DNA from: Aquilaria yunnanensis
Taxonomy: Eukaryota; Streptophyta; Magnoliopsida; Malvales; Thymelaeaceae
DNA length: 64,000 bases
Direction: 5' to 3'
Assembly: GCA_039654915.1 (NCBI GenBank)
Contig: CM077597.1
Location: 39,406,001 to 39,470,000 of the forward strand
Part shown: positions 23,440 through 34,247 of the stretch, in pieces
Layout: every line of letters begins with the position of its first letter
Numbering within the stretch: position 1 is the first letter of the stretch
Position numbers and translations under genes: made by a program
Notes under the pieces: model-generated
Told to the model about the DNA's origin: nothing
What the model saw: only the letters and a program-made list of their open reading frames with translations
Database searches by the model: none

Positions 23440-23790
23440 ATAGGAGGTGCCTAACACCTTTACACCAAGAAAGGTGTCTTTTAAGCCAAAGAACACTTCC
23501 TTTGGCCAAGGGTCATGTATGGTGGCAAAAATACATGTCTTTTAGCCAAGGAACACTTCCTTTGGCCTATAACCACCCCATAACTACCTTATGGCCGAAT
23601 ATACATGTCCCTTGAAGTCATAGGACATCACTCTTGGTGAAATAACCACCCCAACCACCCTCATGGCCGAATATACAGGTCTTTTCACTCAAGGAACACT
23701 TCCTTTGGATGAAAAGACATGTTCTTTTAGCCAATAGTTATCTCTTTTGATGAAGAGACATACCTTTACACAAAAGATGTGTCTCTTGGT
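23440..23790. repeat. Imperfect tandem repeats in element 3 LTR
   Basis: Repeated GAACACTTCCTTTGG motifs near 23491, 23551 and 23693, alternating with variants of ACATGTCTTTTAGCC and of ATGGCCGAATATACA. The period is roughly 60-70 bp and poorly kept. It looks like decayed tandem repeats inside the LTR. Confidence 0.6.
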
Positions 23791-23819
23791 GGTTTTGAGC
23801 TAAAAGCAAGGTGAGCTGG

Positions 23820-24240
23820 CACAAAGCCAGCTCACTATGCTACTTATGCACCACTGAGCTCCTCTGAGCTCCAATCAAGCTCCATGAACTAAGGTCTAGT
23901 TCCCTGAACTGACCTTGAGCTAGAGTTAGCTACTCTCAGCTGAAGTGAACTGAAGTCCAGCTACATTCAGCTACCAAAAGCTGAAGTGAGCTGACTTGAG
24001 CTGACTTGAGCTAACTTGAGCTGGAGTCCTGCTACATTGAGCTACTTATAGCTGAAGTGAGCTGACTTGAGCTGAAGTCCAGCTACATTCAGCTACCAGA
24101 AGCTGAAGTGAGCTGACTTGAGCTGACTTGACCTAACTTGAGCTGAAGTCCAGCTACTTGAGCTACTTATAGCTGAAGTAAGCTGACTTTAGCTAAAGGG
24201 AGCTACTTTTAGCTGCCTTAGATAGCTGTTCAAGCTAGAG
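23820..24240. repeat. AGCT-rich tandem repeat array in element 3 LTR
   Basis: Runs of about 10-bp units such as AGCTGACTTG and AGCTGAAGTG, organised in a higher-order unit of about 122 bp: GAAGTCCAGCTACATTCAG recurs at 23952 and 24074 with a related half-unit near 24023. Because AGCT is its own reverse complement, the array is also rich in short palindromes. It lies within 500 bp of the LTR 5' end. Confidence 0.8.
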
Positions 24241-24300
24241 TTAGCCCAATGAGCTCAAATCCTATCTTAAAAGGATCTTGGTGCGCCAAGAATTCCAACA

Positions 24301-24314
24301 AAATCCTCCCCCTT
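24301..24314 (-). other. PPT of element 3
   Basis: Minus-strand AAGGGGGAGGATTT directly before the LTR start TGTTGG and directly after the pol stop codon (24315-24317). Priming site for plus-strand synthesis. Confidence 0.75.
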
Positions 24315-25155
24315 TTAAAAATTTTGGTCCTCCAAAATAGCTTTTAGCTTTGGGTATTCTTCAGGATACCTTTCCATAAGGTCTTTTTTAGTTTCCCAGG
24401 TTCCTTCTCTTTCATAGTGGTGTGACCACTAAACTTTAACCATGGTAATAACTTTGTTTCTTAACCTTCTGGTATCCTTGGCTAAGACAGCTATAGGTTT
24501 CTCTTCATACGTCAAGTTAGGATCCAACTGTATGTCTTCCACTACAATAGCATGCTTTGTGTCCAATAGACACTTCTTAAGCATACTAATGTTAAAAAAA
24601 TTATGAACACTTGACATGCTTGGCAGTCAAGCTAACCTATATGCAACCTTGCCAACTCTGTCCAAGATCTCATAAGGACCGATGTATCTTGGAGCTAACT
24701 TGGTTCTTCTACCAAATTTGATAGTGCCTTTGGTTGGTGCAACTTTCAACCAAACATTGTCACCAAACTCAAATTCCAAGTCTCTCCTTCTTTTGTTCAC
24801 ATAGGTTGTGGTTCTTTCATTGGTTGCCTTTAATCTCTCTTGAATTTTTTTGATTTTGGCAATTATCTCTTTAAGAATTTTGGGACCCAACTCTAGACTG
24901 TTTGAAGCTTCCACCCAACAGTGGTGTGTCATGCACCTTCTTCCATATAATGCTTCATAAGGTGCCATGCCAACGGTGCTTTGGTAACTATTGTTATATG
25001 AGAATTTCACCAATGGCAAATGTTGGTCCCATCCACCTTTGAAATCCAACACATAGCGCCTGAGCATGTGTTCCAGTATCTGTATCACCCTTTTAGATTG
25101 TCCATCTATCTGAGGATGATGAGCAGTCTTCAGGTGGATTTTGGTTGGTAGTGCT
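24315..25155 (-). pseudogene. Element 3 integrase C-terminus with chromodomain
   Basis: Open from about 25088 (IQILEHMLRRYVLDFKGGWD), with PLVKFSYNNSYQSTVGMAPYE, then LAPRYIGPYEILDRVGKVAYR and MSSVHNFFNISMLKK. The chromodomain follows: LTYEEKPIAVLAKDTRRLRN, a nonsense TAG near 24435, then WSHHYEREGTWE and the end EDQNF before the TAA at 24315-24317. The W...H...E.TWE signature is that of Tekay/Reina-type chromodomains, which direct integration into heterochromatin. It is cut on its upstream side by a solo LTR at 25156. Confidence 0.85.
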
Positions 25156-26568
25156 TCTTAATGTTGTGCCCAAAAGCCAATCATGAGATGATTGTATTTT
25201 TTGCACATTGAGTCATGATATTTTATTAAGGCATTAATCCAGCAATTATATTTGTTGTTTTATTTCTACATAACGTAATAAACATAATTTTAACCCTAGA
25301 ATAATGATATTCTCAAATGTCCCTAGTCTAGTATTATTGTGGAGCAGGTTACAATAATACATAATGACTAGCATATGTAAAGAGTAATATGAGATATGTA
25401 GTCTACATATGCGTACAAGTTGGAGAACTTGTGTACTGGACTGACCCACCATAAGAGCATTACATGGATCATTATATGAGTGTCATAAGTGATTCTCATA
25501 GTGATCATCGTATATGTAGTCCTTCAACGTAAGATCATCAAGGTCCCCTAAATGTGAGTCACATACTTTGATACTTCCCTTTGTTGCTCGTGACTGAGTG
25601 AATTTGGAGGAGGTCATTGGGCATGTCACATATCATGCGGAGGGATTTGTATGATCAAGATGGGATTTGTCCCACCTATGTAATGGGAGTGATATCTTCG
25701 GGCCCCTTGATAGAGTAAGACTTAGAAAAATGCATGGCCATGCTCGGATGAGTTGATATATGATATCAATGTCATCAGTTTAAGTTGGTCTACTCGGTAA
25801 TCAAGAAACCAAAGATTGGGCTATACAAGAGTGACACATTCCATGTCTCGTGCTTAGTCTTGATATCTTGGACAAAGGGACAATGGCATATATCGGTAAT
25901 GATCATAAAGGTTTAGTCGAATCACCGACAATCTTGTCACTTGGGTAGCAATGATGTGTTGCCAGACACCGCTCATTGCTTATGATCATAAATGTGATTT
26001 ATGATCATTGCCAATGTAGTAAAAGCCTATTGGGTCGCACACATAGAGCTATTTGGATCATTGGAGTGCATGGGCCAATTATTTGGGTTATGGTTTCACA
26101 ATAATTTCATTTTAATAATGGCCCCAAAAGGTGAGCCATTATTAAGCCCAAAATTGAAGGCTAATTGGATTAGGGCTTTGAAACCCATTAGGCCTGGAAG
26201 TTGAGTCTCACTATAAATACAACTTTTAGTGAGAAATTTGAGCTTCTTGCCCTAGCCTCCCAAAAGGACAGCCACATTCTTCTCTTGCAATTCCTTGGAG
26301 GACGCAAGCTGGCACTGCGAGTGCAATAGAAACGCATCTGCCGGGATGTGGTGGAAGCGTGGTGATTCCGAGAGGCTTGTGTGGATACCATAGAAAGCTT
26401 GTACATGTCAACTGTTCAGGTTTTGATTCGACTCTACAGTTGGGTGAGAGATCTCAACCGAAAATTAGGTATGAAAATTTTAGAACACCCGGTTTACCCC
26501 ATTTCACTTGGATCCTGGAGGGTTTCGATTAAATTCCACTGCACTTGTTTGGCTCCCGAAACCTAACA
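25156..26568 (+). repeat. Solo copia LTR with TSD GTGCT
   Basis: 1413 bp. The start is decayed (TCTTAATG for TGTTAGTG) and the end is CCTAACA at 26568. Target duplication GTGCT at 25151-25155 and 26569-26573. No internal domain. It splits the element 3 integrase. The 12-bp inverted repeat is perfect at 25982-26008. Confidence 0.92.
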
Positions 26569-27158
26569 GTGCTTTATGAAAAGCACTCCAAAATTGAGCT
26601 ATAAATCTTGGATCTCTATTAGATACAATGGAATCTAGCACTCCATGTGCTATCACTATCTCCTAGACATACATCCGAGCTAACTTCTCCAATTATGCTT
26701 TGGTAACTATTGTTATATGAGAATTCCACCAATGGTAGATGTTAGTCCCATTCACCTTTGAAATCCAACTCACAGCTCCTCAGCATGTCTTCTAGTATCT
26801 GTATCACCGTTTCAGATTGCCCATCTATCTGAGGATGATAAGCAATACTTAGGTGGATTTTGGTTCTAGTGCTTTATGAAATGCAATCCAAAACTGAGCT
26901 GTAAATGTTGGATCTCTATTAGATACAGTGAAGTTTAGCACTCCATGTAGTCTCACTATCTCCTGGACATACATCTAGGCTAACTTTTTCAAGGAGTCTG
27001 TGAGTCTCATAGGTAAGAAGTTGGCACATTTGGTTAGCCTATCCACAATGACCCAGATTGTATCATGCCTTAATCTAGTCAGAGGCAACCCAGTCAAAAT
27101 GTCCACGGTTATGTTGCCCTACTTCCTCATCGATATAGGTAGAGTCTATAGGGTATCA
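26569..27158 (-). pseudogene. Element 3 integrase core with tandem duplication
   Basis: Minus-strand remains of the integrase core (motifs around TGLPLTRL, IVDRLTKCA and RDPTFTAQFW, read with breaks). The piece holds a direct duplication of about 300 bp: 24979-25155 plus 26574-26697 corresponds to 26698-26990. The duplicate pieces differ by about 14 percent over the 115-130 bp I compared. At 27158 the element is split by element 2 (TSD TATCA, 27154-27158); the frame resumes at 56262 with the zinc domain. Confidence 0.75.
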
Positions 27159-29626
27159 TGTTACCCATTCCGGGGTAGTCCAATTATGGTGCCAAAATTG
27201 TGCATTTCGACTCCCAGGATTGGTAATGTTCTGTAGGCCATTACAACACTACCCTTAGTGTGCATACCAAAGTGGCCCACTTGGGCACTATGTAAACACA
27301 TGCATATTGGTTGAACCATCACACACATATTCACATTTCATGCACACTATGGAAGCAAAGAAGCAAAACACAAGCACAAGCCTTAATCTTGACTACCATA
27401 CTTTAGGCAATCTTGTTAAGTTCTAGTGACCAGCCACAGCACCTGTAACTTCCACTAATAAACTGTATCATTCAAGCCAAATACCCCCTACTTTATTTGC
27501 TCCATTAGAAAGTAGAGACTTAGAGCAAACGAAATAATTTGGTTTTACATCAATAGCCTAACTATGGACCAAGTTATGGATTTTTGAAGTTGGTTACAAA
27601 ATTCTAACCAAATGAACAGTAACTCAGCCAACGTTGCAACATCATACAGGGCTCTAAATCCAAAAGTTCCAAGGCCCAGTTAACCCTCTAGATGTCCTCT
27701 AGGTGTGGTTAATATTTCATTCCAAGATTCATTCTACACCGGGACATATTAAACTTTAGGCCCAGAGTCAAAATTCTGGCAACTTTTGGACCATTTTCCC
27801 CATACAATTTTTCCAAACCACGTAAACACTTCATTCACATGGGGAAAGCCCTCCAAGGCTATCCCATATATGTCAATTACACATAGGAATTACATTCCCT
27901 TTCTTTTAACAACTTTATGTGGCCAAAACAGAATTTACAAGTAAACAGCCCATCATTCACACTTAGGCAGCTTTGCACCACATCACTTACATAGCCAAAA
28001 CATTACTCAAATGTTCACATACTTGTCTCATTTTACATACACTACATGTACATGCATACATGCACTATAATATGGTCTTAAATCAGCTAAATACGCACCC
28101 TAGGTTACGGGCAGTCCTGAGACACAATGGACTCCAAAAATAGGATGCTGGACGGCTGCTCCACAACACAATAAGTACCACCATTAAAAATAGCAAATGT
28201 GCTCCTAAAATCACTAAAATTTCCAGATCATAACTAGAAATATGGATGATCATGTGCATGAAATTTCAGATCAAAACTCAAATCACAAAGGTTAGTTTGA
28301 AGGTGATCTTTCAGCTGGACCTGAAATGACAGAATTGAGGGGAGTAAGTTTCATTGAGAAACTTAGTAAGGGTAGCACTTGGATTCAATAGGCAATGTAA
28401 CCATCATTAAAACCTGCATCCAAAGATACTAAAAGAAAAAAACCACAATACATATATACAAGATATAGCAATCAAGTGCAGCCATTAACAACCAACAAAC
28501 ACATGAAATGCAGCAGCAACAATAACCATAGGTTAGGCCATAAAACACACAATAAACATAACCAAATCACTATGGAAGCCCCCCTCAATCTAATTCTTGG
28601 TCTTAGGAGGATTTTAACAGTAGTTAGTATTAACTTTGGGATCTAGGAACCCTCATTTCACTGCCATCTTTGTGCACTTAACAGTAGGTCACAAAACCTT
28701 CAACAAGTGCACTCCCCTCACTAAGCTTGGTTCATCAAGCTCATGGCTCTCTTCCAAGCTTAGCCATAGCTCCATGCTTGCTTGAAAATAAATAAAAGAA
28801 CCCATAAGAGCAAGAGAAGCCTTACCAAATTGGGTGGGCTGAAAATCAAGCTTGATCCTTGAAGTATCCAAGAAATAGCTCTAGTTTGCTTCCGATTGCT
28901 TCCTTTTGCCTTCAATTTCAATCAATTGCAAGTTTGAAGGTGTGGTGGCTATGGAGGATGTATGCCTGTGTTCTTGGGCTGGGGTAGGACTAAAATGAGA
29001 TAGGGATAAGTGATTTGGCCACTTAAATGGCCTTAAATGAGCTTAAGGGCACAAAACACAAGCTTAACCTTGCTTTATGTCATTTTCTTTCTCACTAATT
29101 ATGGTTTCTTTGTATTAAACTCATTGGTACACATGTGCCCAAAATTTTGACTAATTATAAAGTCTTGGCTGCCTCCCCCATGGTGTCATAACCCCAGAAT
29201 TCCAGCCTTAGACTTAAGTTAAAAGCTTGAACACCTTAAGGTTTACACTAGGACATTTAGGTCCTTATTGCCTTTACTGTTTCCTTTGTCCAAACTTGTC
29301 TTCTATGACTAATTTGGTCCTCCAATAGCACTTTCATACCATTTATATCCTTCCCATAACTCACCAAGTCTTTTTCTTGAGAGTTTTGCAATTGAGTACC
29401 CAAATTTCCAAAACCTTACAAAAAAGTCCATAGGTTCCTTGACAAACAAGCAATCCTTTAGGCTTCTCTTGGTGGCCAAGTTACCAACTTGGAACACTTT
29501 TAAGGAGGTGTTGATCATGCCTTTTACCCCCTACACTTCAATCACTATGGTGAGAATTACACAATATAATGGTTTTTTAGCCATTATGACACACTTGTAA
29601 TTCTCCCATTTTGTGAGGTGGTAACA
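27159..29626 (-). repeat. 3' LTR of element 2
   Basis: 2468 bp, plus-strand ends TGTTACCC and GGTAACA (seven-base inverted ends TGTTACC/GGTAACA). Reference copy for this LTR family; related copies at 10482-12967, 18045-19765, 47075-56261 (interrupted) and, inverted, 59214-64000. AT-rich, no ORF with known motifs. Confidence 0.88.
27627..27640 (-). other. Nothing notable; interior of element 2 3' LTR
   Basis: No separate feature here; this short LTR interior stretch carries no site I can support beyond its membership in the LTR. Confidence 0.05.
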
Positions 29627-29638
29627 ATCCTCCCCACC
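29627..29638 (-). other. PPT of element 2
   Basis: Minus-strand GGTGGGGAGGAT between the pol stop codon (TAA at 29639-29641) and the LTR start TGTTACC. Same layout as in element 3. Confidence 0.78.
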
Positions 29639-30292
29639 TTAAAAATTTTGGTCCTCCGAAATTGCCTTTAGCTTCGGGTATTCCTCAGGATACCTTTCCA
29701 TAAGGTCATTTTCAGTTCCCAGGTTGCTTTTCTTTCAGAGTGGCATGACCACTGAACTTTAACCATGGGAATAAATTTGTTTCTGAACCCTTGTCTAAGA
29801 TAGGTATAGGTTTCTCTTCATATGTCAAGTTAGGTTCCAACTTTATGTCTTCCATTGCAATAGAATGTTTTGTGTCCAATAAAGACATCTTAAGCATACT
29901 GATGTGAAAAATATTATGAACACTTGACATACTTGGCGGTAGTGCTAACCTGTATGCTACATTCCCAACTCTGTCCAATAACTCATAAGGACCTATGTAT
30001 GTTCGAGATAACTTGGTTCTTCTGCCAAATCTGATAGTGCCTTTGGTTGGTGCGACTTTCAACCAAACATTGTCTCTAGCCTCAAATTTCAAGTCTCTTC
30101 TTCTTTTATTCACATAGGCTATGGTTCTGTAGGCATATAGATTCGATCGTTGAAGTACAGTAATCCTTGATTGTAGGAAAAAGATTAATACAAGGAACCT
30201 TTTTCCTCCCCTAAAATCCTTTTCACACTTTTTAGTTCGCTCAAATCTTTGACCCTCCTTGGTTAGATAAGTAAAAAGTGAGGCAATCATGG
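29639..30292 (-). pseudogene. Element 2 pol 3' end: RT tail fused to integrase end and chromodomain
   Basis: From the Retand junction (30292) leftward it reads an RT tail (YLTKEGQRFE, about 30280-30220), then wording of the integrase zinc region (30120-30190), then the integrase C-terminus (AYVNKRRRDLKF, YIGPYELLDRVGNVAYRLAL, MSSVHNIFHISMLK) and the chromodomain (LTYEEKPIPIL, then in another frame VQWSCHSERKATWE). RNase H and the integrase core are missing, so at least two internal deletions joined distant parts. A frameshift lies in the chromodomain. Confidence 0.8.
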
Positions 30293-31264
30293 TGATGCCC
30301 CAAGGCATCTTTGTTTGCTGTCATGTTGACAGGTGGAGAGACTTCCTGAGGAGGCGAGCGCCTGGAGCTCTGGTTTCCCAGCTGAGCGTGCCTGAAAAGC
30401 TCAAAGAAGAGGTTAGGAGGTCCCCGGTTTGCTTTTCCGGGGAGGACCCTCCGACGCCCAAGTCAGTTTTTTGAGTGAAAGTGGAGGAAGAACACTAAGG
30501 GATCAAGTGTCTTGCCTGTTTTGTGTTTTCTCAGAGGGAGGAAAATGCCCATCCTTTGCCCAGTCCCATTTTCTAGTATTTATAGGAGTAGCTGGTCCGT
30601 TCAGATCATGACACGTGTTAGGTCGGTTTTTGATCTGTAGTTTTGGACCTAGGGGACAAGCAGCCGTTTACAGCCTCCTTTAGCCCCAGACCCGGACAGG
30701 TTGTGTCAGGACTGGGGCGGCTACGGCGTGTCAGTTCGCCGTTCTGATATGACGTGTAGGGCTTGTGGGCGGCATGTCAGAGGCTCCTTAAATGCTCATA
30801 CCGTACTCCCGAGGTCCCCTGGGCGAGGTTGCCCTTCGGTGCGTGCACCCTCTTCAGATTCTATCCGTCCTTCGGTGCGAGCACCTCCTTCGGGATCTAT
30901 CCCATAGTTCTGGGAGTTCCCTTGATGAACACCTTCTTCGGTACTCACACCCATAGTTCGGGGATTCCCTTGTTCAGGTGTTTCTTGTTCGGGGAAGACC
31001 TCTTTGGGGCCTCTGCCTTCGGGGAGATTCTCCCTTGCTTCAGAGAGATGGCTCTCTTACCCGAAGATGGTCAGTTTGGCCCCTCGATGGAGACGGTGTT
31101 GTCCTCGGAATTCCTGACGAGCTAACCAAAGTCTCGAGCTCATAGTGTTTGACTTCGCACCTTCCGAGGTCAATGAAAAGATCCTCTCTTGGGTGACGTC
31201 AGACTCCTCGGCCAATATTTTGGCAGGGAGTTACTACCGAGGAGGCAATAGCCTTTGGCTATCA
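30293..31264 (-). repeat. 3' LTR of Retand copy 2
   Basis: 972 bp, ends TGATGCCCC and GGCTATCA. Nearly identical to 41662-42633. Minus-strand TATAAATA at 30577-30584. Confidence 0.93.
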
Positions 31265-31278
31265 CCGGCCCCCCTCCG
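31265..31278 (-). other. PPT of Retand copy 2
   Basis: Minus-strand CGGAGGGGGGCCGG directly before the 3' LTR. From here to about 31640 I see only spacer with no supported gene. Confidence 0.75.
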
Positions 31279-31646
31279 AAGAGCTGAAGTGAGAAACTTT
31301 GGTTCATCGGTTTTCGGGTCCTGTGGTTGTGATATCTGCGCCGAAGACACCTTCTTCTGCCTGGAGCGATGGGCAGCCCTTTTTGCGTCCTCGAGGCGCG
31401 AGAAGATAGGCCGTCCCTGTGCCGAAGATATACCTTCTGCCCGAAGTCACAGGCTGTCTCTTGGTGTCCTTGTGGCGAGGGGAAATAGGATAACCTTGTA
31501 CCGAAAATAGACGTTTTGCCCGAAGTCACAGGCTGTCTTTTGGTGTCTTCGAGGTAACCTACTTTTTTGCCTTTATAGGTCTGCTCATACGTCGCGTCCT
31601 GTATCCAGCAGAGTCAGTCTAGGGCAGCGCCCCTGGCCTTCTCGGC

Positions 31647-31656
31647 CTATATATAT
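31647..31656 (+). promoter_or_regulatory. TATA box of the antisense gene in Retand copy 2
   Basis: CTATATATAT inside CGGCCTATATATATC on the plus strand, about 245 bp upstream of the antisense gene's ATG at 31901. A pyrimidine-rich leader (31670-31900) follows. It suggests the gene has its own promoter rather than using the LTR. Position and motif only. Confidence 0.5.
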
Positions 31657-31900
31657 CAGTCTTGTCATAACCCTCTTTCTTCTTCTGCTTTTGCTTTCTT
31701 TTGCCTTCTAATTCTCTCCCGATTTTCCGCGGCGGTTCTCCTTTTTTCAGGCATTTTTCCGACCACTTTTCACGACGGCTTCTAGGAATCCAGATTCCTG
31801 TAAGACCTTTGGTGGGTTTTAGTCCTTTTGCTTTTTTCGAAGCTTCTTCTTTGTTTTTCCCGAACTCGTTTTCCTTGCTTTTCCTGAACTCGTTTTCATC

Positions 31901-34247
31901 ATGCCTGTTCCCGAGAGTTGGCAACCTCTTCTTTCTCACCCTTGCTGCACTACTGCGGCAAAACTAGCGAAGTGGAAGAAAAAGTTTTTCTTACCCTCTT
32001 ACTCTGTGACGAGATTGCCCCGTCCTGACCAATTTCCTTTCTCCAACCGAAGTGATGAAATCACCATTTTCCGAGCCCAACTGAAGGCCGGACTTCGGTA
32101 TCCCCCCCGGAGATGGTTAGCGCGTTCTGCAACTTCCATGGCATTGCCGTTAACCAACTCCCACCGAACTCGTACTGCTATTTCAACGCCTTCCTCTGTA
32201 TGTGCGGCGTTTTCAAAATAAAACTTCACTTTGTAGTTTTTCTTCAGTACTACAAGCTCTTCGTGGTCCCGAACGGTGGCTTCTACTTTATGCTACCTCG
32301 GGGATCCGGGAGCAAAAAGTATACGTTCACCTTCGCCACCAAAGACAGCTGGCGAGGGTGGCAACAAAAATTCTTTTTCCTGAAGAAGTCGGAGGCTTGG
32401 TCGCACGTCCCGACCAAGTGGGCTCAGGGGATGCTTAAGATGGATGTTGTTGACCCGAAGATACTGCTAGACGCCGACGTAGCACCTATCTTTGAGGACT
32501 TCGACAGGCGCATCCGGGCCATCTCTGACTGGGCTGCCGAGGTCTCTCCTCGTGCCCTTTACCCTTTTCCGATCAACTGGAGGCTCATGACTGAAGAGGT
32601 CCTTCGGGAACTCAAGGTGGTAAAGGAGCATGTGACAGACCTTAATATGCCGAAACCGGCTTCTTCGGGGAAGGACTCCTGGCTCGTAAAACTCCTTCGG
32701 GGGAAAGAGACTTATGAGTCTTTTTATGAAAGTAAGTTACTTTCTCATTTTTTCCTTCATAACTTCATCTTGGACTTACACTGATCTTCTTTTTCTTTTT
32801 TCAGAGATGGGCGATGACACGGCTGCCTTCTACAAGGCTCTTTTTACGGGGCAGGCCCAAAGGGGCGAACAGACAAAGAAGGCCGCCTCTCGGAGGCGGA
32901 AGCAGACTTTGGGCGGCCCTCCCTCCAAACGGGCAAAGAAAGCTGCTCCTTCCTCTCTTCCGCAAATTCTGGGGGAGGTAGGCGAGGAGCCCGAAGACCT
33001 TGCTGCCCCTTTGCCCGAGGTTCCTTCTGTCGACGTCCTTCCTGAAAGCCCCATGCCTTCGCATGCTCTTCTAGAGGGCGATGGGGAGGAGACCCCTTCT
33101 GCCGAGGAACGGCGCCAAATAAAAGGCAAGGGGATCTCTACTGAGGCGACGTCGATTCTTGACAACGTTACCAAGGTGCCAGCAGGTTTGTACTTTGACG
33201 AAGAACCCTTTTCTTCTTTTGTAAATCCTTAAGGGTTTTCTGGCCTTAACCAATTTTCCTGCCTTGTTGTGCAGCGGAGGTGGCCGCTCCTGACTGGGTT
33301 GCAGAACACGCCCGCAGGAGGGCCCTTCGGGATGCCCAAGTCCCAGCAGGGAAAGTGCCGAAGGAGCCCTTCTGGACGTTCACGGAGGACATGAATATGT
33401 ACTCCGAGGACTGTCCCGAGATGGCAGGCAGATGTGCAAAGCGGTGTTTACTGAGGCCTCTTATAAGGCCCTCACGGAGGCTTACCCAGGCAACATCTCT
33501 TTGGCCGCCAAACTCACTGAACATGCCGCCCAGGTATGCTTCACTGTTTCCTTAGTGCCAATTTCGCCTTTGCCTTTTACTTAGCGTCATTTTCCCTTTA
33601 TTTTGCCTTTTTTGCAGCTGATTGGGTATGCCGGGTTGCTCCGTGTTCGGGTGGCGCGAGAGACAGAATGGAGGGCGTCACTTTGGGACCTTTACACCAA
33701 GACGAAGGCCCAGTGTTCGGCGTTGGCTGCCGATAATGCTCAGCTGAAGCAGTCTTTGGAGAAGGAAATTGCTGAACTTCGGGAGGGGTTCATAAAAGAG
33801 AAAGAGGAACTTGAGAAAGGCACCTCCCAGAAACTTTCCGACCTCGGCTCTCGGATGGCGGAGCTTACTTCGACCGTAGAAGCGATTCAAAAGGATAAGT
33901 CAGAAAGTGACGCAATCCTTGCGAAGACGCTCGAGGAAAAGGCCCAGCTCGAAGCCGAGGTCGCATCTCTGAAGAAGCCTTCAAAAGAGAAGAAGAAGAT
34001 GAAGGCATTGAAGAGAAAGCTTAAGGATCTGGAGAAGGATTACATGGATCTGGAGAAGGACTATGTAGATTTGGCGGTCAAGAAGCGGGAGTCCGATGAT
34101 ATGACGAAGTTGGGCTTTCAAGACGGCTTCTGTCTTGCTCGGCACCAAATTCTGCAGAAGTTCCCACCCAAAGGAGCCTCGGTGGACTTGGTCCAAGATC
34201 GAGCACTTGAAACTGCCTCCTTCTTTCTCGGCGCCGAAGGCTGCTGA
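31901..34247 (+). CDS. Antisense intron-containing ORF of Retand (Transposase_28-like, coiled coil)
   Basis: Plus strand, opposite to gag-pol. Predicted exons: 31901-32731, 32805-33185, 33275-33533, 33618-34247. All three introns (73, 89 and 84 bp) have GT...AG ends with pyrimidine-rich acceptors, and each junction restores the proper frame. The product is about 700 residues: an N-terminal domain resembling the plant 'putative gypsy type transposon' family (motifs FCNFHGIAVNQLPPNSY and KKFFFLKKSEAWSHVP), a basic linker (PPSKRAKKAAPSS), an acidic stretch, and a long Glu/Lys coiled coil (about 33740-34110). Two frameshifts break this copy: one in a C run near 32105 and one near 33430. Such extra ORFs are known in Tat elements; their function is not. 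A nuclear or DNA-binding role is a guess from the basic patch. Confidence 0.72.
32732..32804 (+). other. Intron 1 of the antisense ORF
   Basis: Donor GTAAGT at 32732, acceptor TTTTTTCAG ending at 32804; 73 bp, T-rich. The split codon joins exon 1 to the exon 2 frame starting MGDDTAAFY. Unspliced, the exon 1 frame runs into a stop. Confidence 0.7.
33186..33274 (+). other. Intron 2 of the antisense ORF
   Basis: Donor GTTTGT at 33186, acceptor TTGTTGTGCAG ending at 33274; 89 bp. It joins the acidic exon 2 to the exon 3 frame EVAAPDWVAEHARRR. Confidence 0.62.
33534..33617 (+). other. Intron 3 of the antisense ORF
   Basis: Donor GTATGC at 33534, acceptor TTTTTTGCAG ending at 33617; 84 bp, T-rich. 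It falls between codons and joins the exon 3 end (LTEHAAQ) to LIGYAGLLRVRVA. Confidence 0.7.

Larger units (their letters stand above)
20261..24300 (-). repeat. 3' LTR of element 3, about 4 kb
   Basis: On the minus strand it starts TGTTGGAATTC directly after the PPT (end at 24300). It probably ends GGTGTGACA at 20261, giving 4040 bp, a length usual for Tekay/Del LTRs. The left end is inferred from the terminal CA only, since the partner LTR is not visible. Two tandem-repeat zones lie near its 5' end (23440-23790 and 23820-24240). No coding sequence with known motifs; the many CGGCC(A/G)-containing stretches are non-coding. Confidence 0.65.

Noticed and set aside
23820..24240. Possible CRISPR array from regular short repeats
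   Set aside because: Units are contiguous, imperfect and without unique spacers, and the context is a plant LTR.
27627..27640. Short LTR-interior stretch listed with confidence 0.05 among the features
   Set aside because: It was examined as a possible purine tract; the real element 2 PPT is at 29627-29638, so the entry should be read as empty.
31170..31529. 120-residue ORFs on both strands over the Retand 3' LTR and PPT
   Set aside because: They span an LTR end and PPT, and similar ORFs appear over the other LTR; no domain seen.
31901..34247. Antisense ORF as a captured host gene
   Set aside because: Its position, its C-terminal tail in Retand copy 1 and its resemblance to the plant gypsy-associated Transposase_28 family make it an element gene; no link to a host gene is visible.
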